The position numbers were made by a program, and so were the translations under genes. Shown piece by piece: positions 22,207 to 29,201 of a stretch of 35,080 nucleotides of DNA. The notes under the pieces were generated by a model. It had not been told where the DNA came from and did no database searches. It was given only the letters and a program-made list of their open reading frames with translations. Every line of letters starts with the position of its first letter. Position 1 is the stretch's first letter. Source of the DNA: a virus; IMG/VR virus record IMGVR_UViG_3300032238_001215, positions 1-35,080 of that record; one strand, written 5' to 3'.

Positions 22207-22827
22207 TTACTTATTGGGGTTGTAGCCGTGGCTTGTCACAAAGGCCAGAATGTCATTGACCTGAGTGTTAAGTTCCTTGAGCCTGTCAGCCACATGGGCC
22301 AAACCCAAGTGAAGGGTTTTATTCTCCAGAGCCTGAGCCTGAAAACTAATCTCCAAGTCTTTGAGTCGACGATCCAAGTCAGGCTTTGGCATCAACTCCA
22401 AATTGGTTTGGGTCGGCTTTGGCTTACTTGGCTCAAGTACGACGGCAGTTTCCAGTGGCAGCGAGCCTTGAACCTCAGTCGTTTTCTCCTGACTTGCTTG
22501 GTGCCGAACATTGGCCACAACCCACGAGTACAATGGCAGATTGTAGTGTGGTCGACCAGAGTTCGGCCAGTCACGAAGTTTCAGGCTTGACACGACATTC
22601 ACCACGATGCTGTAGGTGGTGTTGTTCCTGAGCAAACCGTATGGCTCTGATACCCAGATGTTTGGGGTAAGACTGGTCTTGGCTCTACGACGTTCTGGGC
22701 TCAAGACCCTTTGGGCCAAAAAGAGAAGGGTGGTCCAATCACTCCTTGGGTGTGTTTTGGCAACGGCCAACTCCACGAGTCGTTGCTCAACTTGCTTAAT
22801 CTCTGATTCTGTCCAGCGAATTTTCAT
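22207..22827 (-). CDS. hypothetical protein, possible DNA-binding N-terminus and C-terminal coiled coil
   Basis: Using ATG 22827 the product has 206 residues. The N-terminus (KIRWTESEIKQVEQRLVEL) begins like Myb/SANT-type helical modules. The C-terminal third (LDRRLKDLEISFQAQALENKT) predicts a coiled coil, so an oligomeric DNA-binding protein is plausible but unproven. A strong promoter lies 25 bp upstream; unlike its relatives it would give a short leader. Confidence 0.55.
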   Translation of the reverse strand: MKIRWTESEIKQVEQRLVELAVAKTHPRSDWTTLLFLAQRVLSPERRRAKTSLTPNIWVSEPYGLLRNNTTYSIVVNVVSSLKLRDWPNSGRPHYNLPLYSWVVANVRHQASQEKTTEVQGSLPLETAVVLEPSKPKPTQTNLELMPKPDLDRRLKDLEISFQAQALENKTLHLGLAHVADRLKELNTQVNDILAFVTSHGYNPNK

Positions 22828-22852
22828 AATTTGGTGTCTGATTACAGGCGTG

Positions 22853-22881
22853 AGTATACTTGACTTGAAGGCCAGTGTAAA
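22853..22881 (-). promoter_or_regulatory. strong promoter TTTACA-17-TATACT
   Basis: TTTACA (22881-22876), a 17-bp spacer and TATACT (22858-22853), with the start codon 25 bp downstream. The -35 box is embedded in the T-tract of the preceding terminator, so one gene ends exactly where the next promoter begins. Confidence 0.8.
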
Positions 22882-22912
22882 CAAAAAGCCCACGGATCTC
22901 TCCGTGGGCTTT
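22880..22912 (-). terminator. rho-independent terminator of gene 22931
   Basis: A 12-bp stem AAAGCCCACGGA/TCCGTGGGCTTT with loop GAGA, followed on the minus strand by TTTTTG. Confidence 0.9.
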
Positions 22913-22930
22913 GCTTGAACTTTGAGCCGA

Positions 22931-23356
22931 TTACATCTTGCTAATCACTGTGGACAGCTGATGGGTTGTGAGCAACAAGTTTTGAAGGAGACTTTGCAAT
23001 TCTGACTTGGCATCAGAGGCTTTAACCTCAGGATCATAGTAGTACGAGATCCTGTAGAATCCCACATTGTTTGGATTCGTTGGTTCGCTGAATGTGTAGG
23101 AGAGATCCTTCAACTTTTCCATGTGGGACTTGCAGAAGAAGATCAAGTTTTCCTGGTTCTTCTCGTGGCCCTTGAAGAGATAATTCTCTACCATTCGAGG
23201 TCTGCCATTCACCTTAATCTCTCGTGCAGGTTGCCAAGGGAGGTTGTATCCATTCTTGATAAAGAATGTGTGTTTATGGGTGGTATCCATACTGTGTGCT
23301 GTACTATCTGTGGTCATTGAAGTGTTTTTCAATGACAGGAATCTGATTGTTCCCAT
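22931..23356 (-). CDS. hypothetical protein
   Basis: This 141-residue protein has a short N-terminal extension before MTTDSTAHSMDTT. ATG 23356 or the internal ATG at about 23317 could be used; the first has CTGTTCT 5 bp upstream, as do two other genes. The middle has a Cys-containing LIFFCKSHMEKL segment and a YYYDPEV strand. No family is recognised. Confidence 0.5.
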   Translation of the reverse strand: MGTIRFLSLKNTSMTTDSTAHSMDTTHKHTFFIKNGYNLPWQPAREIKVNGRPRMVENYLFKGHEKNQENLIFFCKSHMEKLKDLSYTFSEPTNPNNVGFYRISYYYDPEVKASDAKSELQSLLQNLLLTTHQLSTVISKM

Positions 23357-23386
23357 AAATCAGAACAGCACCTTATGGACTCGGAT

Positions 23387-23872
23387 TCAATTGGATTCTT
23401 GAATCTCAAGCCAACGGTCAAACACCAACTGGCCATCACACTGACCATCGAAATTCTTGACACCGTGACTCACGTAGTCAAAACTCTCCTGTTGAAGGAA
23501 AGCAATGATGGCAGGCAGATATCGATCGTCAGGAGGACACTGGTTTCGAATGCCACGAATCTGGGTGATGACAGGCTTATCGACCTTGCCACTGTAGGAA
23601 CTCTGGGTCAGTGACAGCTCCATGTCCACCTTAGGAAGGCCATCGCGAAGGTCGATCAGTGAGAACTGTCGCTGAGCCCCAGTCTTCATCCTCTCAGCAT
23701 ACTCACGATAGCAGTACTCCAGGCAATGTTGCATGGCCACGCCTTCATGGTAGAGAAACTCAGGATCAGCTGGCATCTCCATGATGAAGTAGTGGCCATG
23801 ACGGAAGATCGCTCGCTTGATCTTCTCAAAGAGCGGCATGGGCGTTTGGAACCTTGGGTGTTTAGACATCAT
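23387..23872 (-). CDS. PcfJ-like domain protein
   Basis: Starting at ATG 23872 (or 23869), inside the end of the preceding gene, the product has about 161 residues. The segment LYHEGVAMQHCLEYCY, followed by FSLIDLRDGLPKVDMEL and ITQIRGIRNQCPP, resembles the C-terminal half of PcfJ-like proteins found on plasmids and phages (E-G-x-x-M-x-H-C, then Q-I-R-G-x-x-N). The biochemical role of that family is not known to me. Confidence 0.5.
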   Translation of the reverse strand: MMSKHPRFQTPMPLFEKIKRAIFRHGHYFIMEMPADPEFLYHEGVAMQHCLEYCYREYAERMKTGAQRQFSLIDLRDGLPKVDMELSLTQSSYSGKVDKPVITQIRGIRNQCPPDDRYLPAIIAFLQQESFDYVSHGVKNFDGQCDGQLVFDRWLEIQESN

Positions 23873-24224
23873 AATCTCGCTTAGCAATTTTGGCCAAAAA
23901 TTCATAGTGGGTAAAGCTGTAAGCCTCCAAGACTTTGTCAAGCAGGCACCACTTCTTACCATCGCTGATGACCCTCACAGTCTTGTCAACGTATGCACCA
24001 TCAGGTCGACCAGGAATGAATGCAGCGACAACTCTGTCACCACCAGCCTCGCTGATCCTGATAAGATCCTCGATACCTTTCTGGTCAGAGGTATCAGGCT
24101 TAAGGGTCAGCTCAATCTTGTTGATGGTCGCATAGGCTTTGAAGCTTTCAAAGAGATCAGCTGCATGCATGATCCAGTCCATCTGGCGATTGCCAGCGAT
24201 AAGGATGCAGGTGAGTTTGCTCAC
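23862..24224 (-). CDS. hypothetical protein
   Basis: This 120-residue protein begins MSKLTCILIAGNRQMDW from a GTG start 5 bp after the upstream stop. It has alternating strands and helices with AAFIPGRPDGAYVDKTVRV. It overlaps the PcfJ-like gene by 8-11 bp, so the pair is probably co-expressed. No family is recognised. Confidence 0.5.
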   Translation of the reverse strand: MSKLTCILIAGNRQMDWIMHAADLFESFKAYATINKIELTLKPDTSDQKGIEDLIRISEAGGDRVVAAFIPGRPDGAYVDKTVRVISDGKKWCLLDKVLEAYSFTHYEFLAKIAKRDYDV

Positions 24225-24229
24225 AGTTC

Positions 24230-24868
24230 TTATTTGCGGTTGACCAAGATCTTCATCAATTCGTCCACATCAAATCGACAAGATCCATTGAAGACGATGG
24301 TTTTATTAGAGTTAGAAAACGTGTAAATAGATTCGACTTTTGTGGCATTTCTAAGGAGCTCCTTTTCAAGAAACTTACGGTTTTTATCCTCAATCCAGAT
24401 TCGTTGTTCTTCGAGCGTGCGGATATCACCTTCCTTTGTGAAAACCTGGTCCTCTTGGGCCTTTGTCATTTTAGTAGGATCCACCAAAAGTGTGTCTCCT
24501 TTGTCAACAAGTAGTTTGATTCTTTCTTTTGCACACAACTCTTGGACGGAAAATGGCAAGTGGATAAGCTTACGAACTCCTGGATTTTCCCAATAGTGCA
24601 TGAAGCCGTGATAAATCTCACCACGGCCCAATCGTGCAAAACGTCGAACAAGAACTGCTGGACATCTGCCATCAGTGAGTTCATCAACCACGTCGGGGAA
24701 TTTTGGATTTTTTGCCACGGCTTCAGCCACAATGCGGGCTGCTTGGAGGAACAGTCCAGTCCCTTTGTTAAAGGCATCTGTGAAAGCCCGAGCAGAATCA
24801 ATCGTAGATTGATCTAGGCCACCATTAGTAATTTTTTCTTCTGACAGTTTGATAAGAGTCATATTCAT
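24230..24868 (-). CDS. hypothetical helical protein
   Basis: This 212-residue protein has an N-terminal helical domain (DAFNKGTGLFLQAARIVAEAV, RCPAVLVRRFARLGRGEIY) and a charged C-terminal half (MTKAQEDQVFTKEGDIRTLEEQRIW). No family is recognised. ATG 24868 is preceded at 4 bp by GTACTCA, a one-base variant of the start motif, and a TTTACA hexamer lies about 33 bp upstream. Confidence 0.55.
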   Translation of the reverse strand: MNMTLIKLSEEKITNGGLDQSTIDSARAFTDAFNKGTGLFLQAARIVAEAVAKNPKFPDVVDELTDGRCPAVLVRRFARLGRGEIYHGFMHYWENPGVRKLIHLPFSVQELCAKERIKLLVDKGDTLLVDPTKMTKAQEDQVFTKEGDIRTLEEQRIWIEDKNRKFLEKELLRNATKVESIYTFSNSNKTIVFNGSCRFDVDELMKILVNRK

Positions 24869-24872
24869 GTCT

Positions 24873-24879
24873 TGAGTAC
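24873..24879 (-). promoter_or_regulatory. start-site motif variant GTACTCA, N4 before ATG 24868
   Basis: One-base variant of GTANTTA at the usual 4-bp distance. A TTTACA at 24906-24901 lies further upstream, without a good -10. Confidence 0.3.
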
Positions 24880-24881
24880 TT

Positions 24882-25475
24882 TCAAGCGACGGGTTTGCTG
24901 TGTAAACAAAATTCAGAAAGGGCCATCATTCTCATGAGATTTTTCGCTCTTTTGCGCGCATGGTACCAGGCATAGGTCCACTTACGGCTCTTCTCCCGGC
25001 TCTTCTCCACGTCGATCATGTACCTCACTCGTGACCGCGCCCTGATCTTATCCATGTTGGCCTCACGCCAGGTTTTTACCCGTGCTATGATCTTGTCCTT
25101 GTAGACCTTATGATAGACCTTTTTACTTGCTCTGACTTTTTCCTTGTTGGCCTCACGATAGGCCCTATTCTTTGCTGATATCTTCTCCTTGTTGGCCCTA
25201 TAATGGGCTTTAGCATAGGATCTCCTCTTATCTTTGTTGGCCCGCCTCTTCACTAAGAGCTTCTCCTTATTGGCCCTATAATTGGCTTTACGTTGAGATC
25301 GTACTTTCTCCTTGTTGGACTCACGATAGGCCTTTTGCTGGGCCGAAATCCTCTCTTTGTTGGCCGCATAGTAGATCTTACGGAAGGCACTGTCCTTTAT
25401 GCGTAGCTTCTCCTTATTGGCCTCACGATAGGCCTTATGGTAGGCCTTACGTTTTTCAGGACATTTAATAGGCAT
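24882..25475 (-). CDS. tandem ANKEK-repeat protein, copy 1
   Basis: This 197-residue, extremely basic, helical protein is built of about 13-residue repeats of the form (A/K)-Y-R-E-A-N-K-E-K-(I/V)-x-(A/S), more than ten in number, ending in KRAKNLMRMMALSEFCLHSK. It is a paralogue of the next gene upstream, with which it shares 63 of 65 bp at the 3' end. Repeats of this type are common in phage genomes, but I know of no assigned function; the charge suggests nucleic acid binding. Confidence 0.65.
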   Translation of the reverse strand: MPIKCPEKRKAYHKAYREANKEKLRIKDSAFRKIYYAANKERISAQQKAYRESNKEKVRSQRKANYRANKEKLLVKRRANKDKRRSYAKAHYRANKEKISAKNRAYREANKEKVRASKKVYHKVYKDKIIARVKTWREANMDKIRARSRVRYMIDVEKSREKSRKWTYAWYHARKRAKNLMRMMALSEFCLHSKPVA

Positions 25476-25498
25476 AAGTCAGGTGGACACTTTCTGTC

Positions 25499-25930
25499 TT
25501 AGGTTTTGCTGTGTAAACAAAATTCAGAAAGGGCCATCATTCTCATGAGATTTTTTGCTCTTTTGCAACCATTCCACAAGTCCATAGATCTCGTCCTTTG
25601 TCTAGCTCTAAGTTTATCTTTGTTGGCCTCATAGTAGGTCTTCAGATGAACTCTATTTTTATCTCTGATTTTTTCCTTGTTGGCCTCACGATAGGCCTTC
25701 TGGCTAGCTGAGATTTTTTCCTTGTTGGCCTCACGATAGGCCTTTTCTCTTGCCAATATCTTCTCCTTGTTGGCCTCACGATAGGTCCTATTCTTTGCCG
25801 ATGTTTTCTCCTTGTTGGCCTCACGCCAGGCCTTTTCCCTAGCTGAGATTTTTTCCTTGTTGGCCTCACGATAGGCCTTAAGCCAGGCCTTACGGTAAGC
25901 TTGTTTTTCGTCAACAGTAGCACTACTCAT
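25499..25930 (-). CDS. tandem ANKEK-repeat protein, copy 2
   Basis: The 143-residue product is a shorter, more regular form of its neighbour. Five to six repeats read YREANKEKISA with little variation, then a divergent KDKLRARQRTRS segment and the shared KRAKNLMRMMALSEFCLHSK end. At DNA level the repeats are 39 bp long and nearly identical. It lies 23 bp upstream of the start of copy 1. Confidence 0.65.
   Translation of the reverse strand: MSSATVDEKQAYRKAWLKAYREANKEKISAREKAWREANKEKTSAKNRTYREANKEKILAREKAYREANKEKISASQKAYREANKEKIRDKNRVHLKTYYEANKDKLRARQRTRSMDLWNGCKRAKNLMRMMALSEFCLHSKT
25675..25880. repeat. 39-bp coding tandem repeats
   Basis: Five to six consecutive units with the constant block TTGTTGGCCTCACGATAGG recur every 39 bp. 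They encode the ANKEK repeats and are prone to copy-number change by recombination. They are not CRISPR: no spacers, and the frame stays open. Confidence 0.8.
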
Positions 25931-25938
25931 GTGGGTGC

Positions 25939-26562
25939 TTACATCGATTGGTATGACTCAGACTTCGACCAGGCAGAACTCCAGGCGTCAAAGTCAGGAT
26001 AGACCTCTGACTGGCTGACCTTCTTGACTGTGGTCTTGCCGCCGAAGATCGGGCCAAGATTCACGGTGTTTTTGAACACAGCACGAACTTGCATCCAGCC
26101 AGTCTTGTACTTGACGATGGTTCCCTTAGAAAACTTAGGATTCATGGGTTGGAGTATGCCAGTGTGTTTGACTCGATAGGCTTCCAGATATTTGTTGATA
26201 AGCGTTTTTGGTTCGGTTTTTGCCTCACACCACTTAGCAATCTCAGTCATACTTTTACGACCAAGATTTCTGGTGTAAGGGAATTTTCCACTGTCGAGCA
26301 AGGAACAAATCTCCTCCCTATTCGTTAGCCCCTTTTCCACCAGGCAGTTAAACGATCGTGCGCTCAGCTGACACATGGGATGAGAAGGGTTAGAAGCTTT
26401 CAAACATTTAAGAGGCTGCGGTCCTTTGAATCCCCAAGGTTCCAATTCGCCAGTCTTACGATTTTCCCAGCATGATACACCACACACCAGACAGGTGCGA
26501 TTGTATTGAGGCTTGGACCACACATGACTTTCACAACCAAATTCAAACGGGTTTTTATTCAC
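25939..26562 (-). CDS. RNA polymerase alpha C-terminal-domain-like protein
   Basis: The 207-residue product has an N-terminal Cys cluster (CLVCGVSCW, 24-32). It then has LSARSFNCLVEKGL (67-80) with TRNLGRKSMTEI (97-108), which align with the helix-hairpin-helix alphaCTD of RpoA (LTVRSANCLKAEAI...PNLGKKSLTEI in E. coli). The C-terminal ~75 residues look like an SH3/KOW strand module. AlphaCTD binds AT-rich UP elements and activators; a stand-alone phage form could redirect host polymerase. GTG 26562 lies 6 bp after a TATACT box, giving a leaderless mRNA. Confidence 0.65.
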   Translation of the reverse strand: MNKNPFEFGCESHVWSKPQYNRTCLVCGVSCWENRKTGELEPWGFKGPQPLKCLKASNPSHPMCQLSARSFNCLVEKGLTNREEICSLLDSGKFPYTRNLGRKSMTEIAKWCEAKTEPKTLINKYLEAYRVKHTGILQPMNPKFSKGTIVKYKTGWMQVRAVFKNTVNLGPIFGGKTTVKKVSQSEVYPDFDAWSSAWSKSESYQSM

Positions 26563-26568
26563 GAGTCA

Positions 26569-26597
26569 AGTATACCCAGACCCCAGGCACTTGTAAA
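26569..26597 (-). promoter_or_regulatory. strong promoter TTTACA-17-TATACT (leaderless start)
   Basis: TTTACA (26597-26592), 17 bp, TATACT (26574-26569), then 6 bp to GTG 26562 of the alphaCTD-like gene. Confidence 0.8.
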
Positions 26598-26610
26598 CAA
26601 AATTCTAGAC

Positions 26611-26934
26611 TTATTCGATGGGCACCAGCTTGTAGTCATAGCTGTCAGCGTAGCCAGTCTCCCAGTTCAGACGTTCATTGATTGTGATCACTCTGTACAG
26701 GCCATCCTCAACTTCGTCGAGGTTGATGATTCGTGGTATGACTTCATCAGCACCAACCATCGAAACGTCCTCAAACAAGAAGTCGTGGCCTCTGCTCAGG
26801 CGTCTCATGACCCTGATTGTAGTCTGACGTACAAGAGTTCCTGAACGTGGCGAGTAGAAACTAGTCTGTACTCTGACGACCAGATTTGGCCGTGGTTCGC
26901 TAGAGCAGGAAGGCCCCACAAGTATTGCATCCAT
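26611..26934 (-). CDS. hypothetical beta-rich protein
   Basis: I choose ATG 26934 (107 residues, beginning MDAILVGPSC), since the longer upstream frame only shadows the zinc-ribbon gene. The sequence is beta-rich (NLVVRVQTSFYSPRSGTLVRQTTIRVMRR) with no recognised family. It overlaps the previous gene by 35 bp. Confidence 0.5.
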   Translation of the reverse strand: MDAILVGPSCSSEPRPNLVVRVQTSFYSPRSGTLVRQTTIRVMRRLSRGHDFLFEDVSMVGADEVIPRIINLDEVEDGLYRVITINERLNWETGYADSYDYKLVPIE

Positions 26935-27145
26935 AGTGCATGTTGTCATCCCAGAGATCCTTGCTGCCGCACTTGCTGCATCGGCCAGTGAAGTGGCCCG
27001 TGGGCTCAGCATTTGGGTTGTTGGCCCTTTGCTGAGGCGTCATGTTTTGAAGCCTTTGCCTTTTGGTCCGCTCGTCCCAATAGGCATCATCACCTTGCTT
27101 GGTGCGAAGGTAACTAAAGTCATTTGAGTAGTAGTTGTCTGCCAT
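26900..27145 (-). CDS. small zinc-ribbon protein
   Basis: This 81-residue protein, from ATG 27145, has a basic helix (DERTKRQRLQNMTPQQRANN) and a C-terminal zinc ribbon CSKCGSKDLWDDNMHYGCNTCG with two CxxC pairs. Such domains bind zinc and often nucleic acid. It lies 4 bp after the UvdE-like gene. Confidence 0.6.
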   Translation of the reverse strand: MADNYYSNDFSYLRTKQGDDAYWDERTKRQRLQNMTPQQRANNPNAEPTGHFTGRCSKCGSKDLWDDNMHYGCNTCGAFLL

Positions 27146-27149
27146 AAAT

Positions 27150-28028
27150 TCACAAGGATTCGTAGGCTTCGATGGCTTTGCTCTTGCCCTTGAGCTCGAT
27201 GTCAAGGTCAAAGAAAGCGTCATAGTGGTTGGCACGGCGAGTGGGCATCTCGCAGTGGGCTCGAAGATTGGATTGTGTGGGATCCGGCTCAGAATAGTGA
27301 AAGAGAGGTCGATACTGACGCCATGAGGCCAAAGCAAGTGAGAAAGCTTCGTACTCTGAATAACCACCCGGGTTGCACCAATGGTGATGATAATCGAAGG
27401 TGATTGGGCCACACCAACCTTGCTGAAAGAGAGCATGTGTGGTCCACTCGCCCTTGTCGTCGTTTTCGAGAACAAGACGATTGAAGACTCGTGATGACAT
27501 CTTCTTGATACTTTCCTGAAACCTGTACATGGTGTTTACAAGACCACCCGTTGAACAACCCATGTGAATGTTGATGGGAGCAGAGTGATTGCGAGGAGCA
27601 CCGCAGAGGTCAAGGATCAGTGCACTCATCTCCAGCTCAGACAGTGCAGCGTCAACTGTCTTGGGGTTGTCAGAACCAGGAATACAGAAGGCGCTGGGAT
27701 GCATGGACAGTCGGACCAGGCCGTATTCGTCAGCGATACCCTTGAATTCTTGTTCAATCTCTGGCCACAGCGGAAGTTCGTGTGGCTTGAGCTCAAAACC
27801 TGGCATGCCCATGAGAGGGAACACCGTCTGAGGAATGCGATAGTTCCAGCCACGCTGACCACAGAGATTGATCATTGCACGGATCTGGCAGACGTTGTGC
27901 AAGACAACCTCAGCGAGTTTCTGAGGACCACTAGCACCAGCTTTCTTGTAGCTGGCAAGAGTCATAGTACGCATGGGGTACGTGCGATCGTTGTCCCACA
28001 TGCAGCAGAGGCCAAGGCGTCCAGTCAT
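27150..28028 (-). CDS. uvsE: UV damage endonuclease (UvdE/UvsE family)
   Basis: UVDE is a TIM-barrel, metal-dependent endonuclease that nicks 5' of UV photoproducts. The 292-residue product shows LGLCC (5-9), YRIPQTVFP, RLSMHPSAF, the INIHMGCSTGG segment, LENDDKGEW and PITFDYHHHW with the metal-binding His cluster, then FHYSEP. Length matches the family. Host excision repair would complete the reaction. A candidate promoter lies upstream at 28039-28067. Confidence 0.85.
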   Translation of the reverse strand: MTGRLGLCCMWDNDRTYPMRTMTLASYKKAGASGPQKLAEVVLHNVCQIRAMINLCGQRGWNYRIPQTVFPLMGMPGFELKPHELPLWPEIEQEFKGIADEYGLVRLSMHPSAFCIPGSDNPKTVDAALSELEMSALILDLCGAPRNHSAPINIHMGCSTGGLVNTMYRFQESIKKMSSRVFNRLVLENDDKGEWTTHALFQQGWCGPITFDYHHHWCNPGGYSEYEAFSLALASWRQYRPLFHYSEPDPTQSNLRAHCEMPTRRANHYDAFFDLDIELKGKSKAIEAYESL

Positions 28029-28038
28029 CAGGACGAGA

Positions 28039-28067
28039 ACCTTACTTGGACCCTAGTAAATTGTAAA
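28039..28067 (-). promoter_or_regulatory. candidate promoter TTTACA-17-TAAGGT
   Basis: TTTACA (28067-28062), 17 bp, TAAGGT (28044-28039), then 10 bp to ATG 28028. The -10 box is poor, so this is a weak member of the promoter family. Confidence 0.35.
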
Positions 28068-28069
28068 CA

Positions 28070-28291
28070 TTATTCGTGGATATTTATGTCTCTGTCAACA
28101 AGAGCCTGAGTCAAGTAGTTTCTTGTGGCCTCCAAGGCCTCGGTGGCTGTGGCAAAGTTGTGGCCGTGTTTCAGCCAGTCTCTCAACTGGTTGTCCACCT
28201 CACTCAGAACGGAGCACAAGTTTAGACCTTGCACAGCTCTTTTGCATTCGTCGGCTTCTTCAGGAAGATTAAACTCCAGGTTTATTTTCAT
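28070..28291 (-). CDS. small conserved phage protein
   Basis: This 73-residue protein (MKINLEFNLPEEADECKRAVQGLNLCSVLSE...LRDWLKHGHN) belongs to a widespread group of short phage proteins starting with M-K-I-x-L-E-F-N-L-P-E-E. The function is unknown. There is no Shine-Dalgarno at ATG 28291. It borders the structured non-coding region. Confidence 0.65.
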   Translation of the reverse strand: MKINLEFNLPEEADECKRAVQGLNLCSVLSEVDNQLRDWLKHGHNFATATEALEATRNYLTQALVDRDINIHE

Positions 28292-28491
28292 AGCTGAAGT
28301 CTATCCAGAAAAAAATCAGTGTACAAACTAAAAAGGCTATCTCGTTTTATTTTCAAATATCCGCGGGGTAGATACTGTGATGAAACAGCGCTCTGCATTG
28401 AATGGAAAACCTTGTGTGCCGCTTATGTTCGTTTTATAGTCTTAAAACTGTCTTAATAGTCTAATCTATTTAGCTAAAAGAGGCCAAAATA

Positions 28492-28505
28492 ATGAACCGG
28501 TTCAT
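28492..28505. promoter_or_regulatory. palindrome ATGAACCGGTTCAT in unit 1
   Basis: A perfect 14-bp palindrome at the same relative position as the one at 28681 in unit 2. A likely binding site for a dimeric protein. Confidence 0.5.
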
Positions 28506-28674
28506 CTTGTTGGTGTTCCCCAGTGCTGATACCCCGCGTGACTTGGTTTGTGTCTTATAGTTCGCGGGGTAGACACTAACATGGAATGGCGCTCTGCATT
28601 GAAAAAATTTGGCAATAGACTTAAATAGGACATTATCTTAAATCTATTAAGTTTAATAAGGACTAGTGAGTGTC

Positions 28675-28700
28675 AAAATTATGAACCAGTTCATAATTTT
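28675..28700. promoter_or_regulatory. 26-bp palindrome around ATGAACCAGTTCAT in unit 2
   Basis: Perfect 12-bp arms (AAAATTATGAAC / GTTCATAATTTT) around a CA centre. Possible operator or replication site. Confidence 0.55.
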
Positions 28701-28846
28701 AGCAGCCTACCCCGTTGATTACCTGTAATCATTGACAGCTAACAGGGTAGATAGTGCTACGAAATAGCGCTCTGCATTGATAAAAGTACTATAAACGACT
28801 AATCTCTACAAACTTAAAATAAAACAAACTTAAAAACAATTATGGA

Positions 28847-29176
28847 CTAACGCAAGTCTAGAGAAGCCGTTATGAAGTGCAACAGACGACCCTCACTAAC
28901 AATAGTGTCTAAAGCTTTCTTGGCCGTGGTGCTGTCACCGTCCTTGAACATAACCACATCAGTGATTCGCTGTATCTGGTAGGTGGTCTCAGACTCGTCA
29001 TAGTGGACAATCGCCACCTTGTCTATGCCTAGGTCCTCGTAGAAAGAGGGAGCCGTGTTGATCTGTGTGGCTATTCGAGGTGACTCAATCTTAAGAAGCA
29101 CAGGGACCAGAGAGCCTTTGTTCCGTATTTGAAATACAAGGCCGTTAGCGAAGTCCAATTCGTCTATAGAAGCCAC
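28847..29176 (-). CDS. hypothetical protein
   Basis: This 109-residue beta-rich protein (NGLVFQIRNKGSLVPVLLKI, VAIVHYDESETTYQIQRI) has no recognised motif. The GTG start at 29176 is preceded at 4 bp by GTACTTA, which supports it. It is the first gene on the far side of the structured repeat region. Confidence 0.55.
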   Translation of the reverse strand: MASIDELDFANGLVFQIRNKGSLVPVLLKIESPRIATQINTAPSFYEDLGIDKVAIVHYDESETTYQIQRITDVVMFKDGDSTTAKKALDTIVSEGRLLHFITASLDLR

Positions 29177-29180
29177 GGAC

Positions 29181-29187
29181 TAAGTAC
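29181..29187 (-). promoter_or_regulatory. start-site motif GTACTTA, N4 before GTG 29176
   Basis: Member of the GTANTTA family at the standard distance, in a 25-bp intergenic gap. Confidence 0.4.
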
Positions 29188-29201
29188 AGTCATGAGCACT
29201 G

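Larger units (their letters stand above)
28337..28790. repeat. three tandem structured non-coding repeats (origin-, centromere- or sRNA-like)
   Basis: The 555-bp interval 28292-28846 has no convincing gene. It holds three units beginning CGCGGGGTAGATACT (28362), CGCGGGGTAGACACT (28563) and a diverged AACAGGGTAGATAGT (28741). Each is followed, exactly 26 bp from its start, by GCGCTCTGCATTGA. Upstream of each GGGGTAG-type block lies a complementary strand (CTATCTCG, TACCCCGCG, CTACCCCGTT) that pairs with it, with compensating changes. The rest is AT-rich and contains two palindromes. Confidence 0.7.

Noticed and set aside
24901-25517. TTTACA hexamers at 24901-24906 and 25512-25517 as further promoters
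   Set aside because: Both lie within the duplicated gene-end segment and lack a good -10 at 16-18 bp.
25640-25900. Regular 39-bp repeats resembling a CRISPR array
   Set aside because: No unique spacers, the repeats are contiguous, and they stay in one coding frame giving the ANKEK repeats.
28380-28640. Tiny plus-strand frames beginning ATGAAACAGCGC and ATGGAATGGCGC in the tandem units
   Set aside because: They are 19 and 15 codons long, and the third unit has lost the ATG and has an in-frame stop, so the DNA or RNA sequence, not a peptide, appears conserved.
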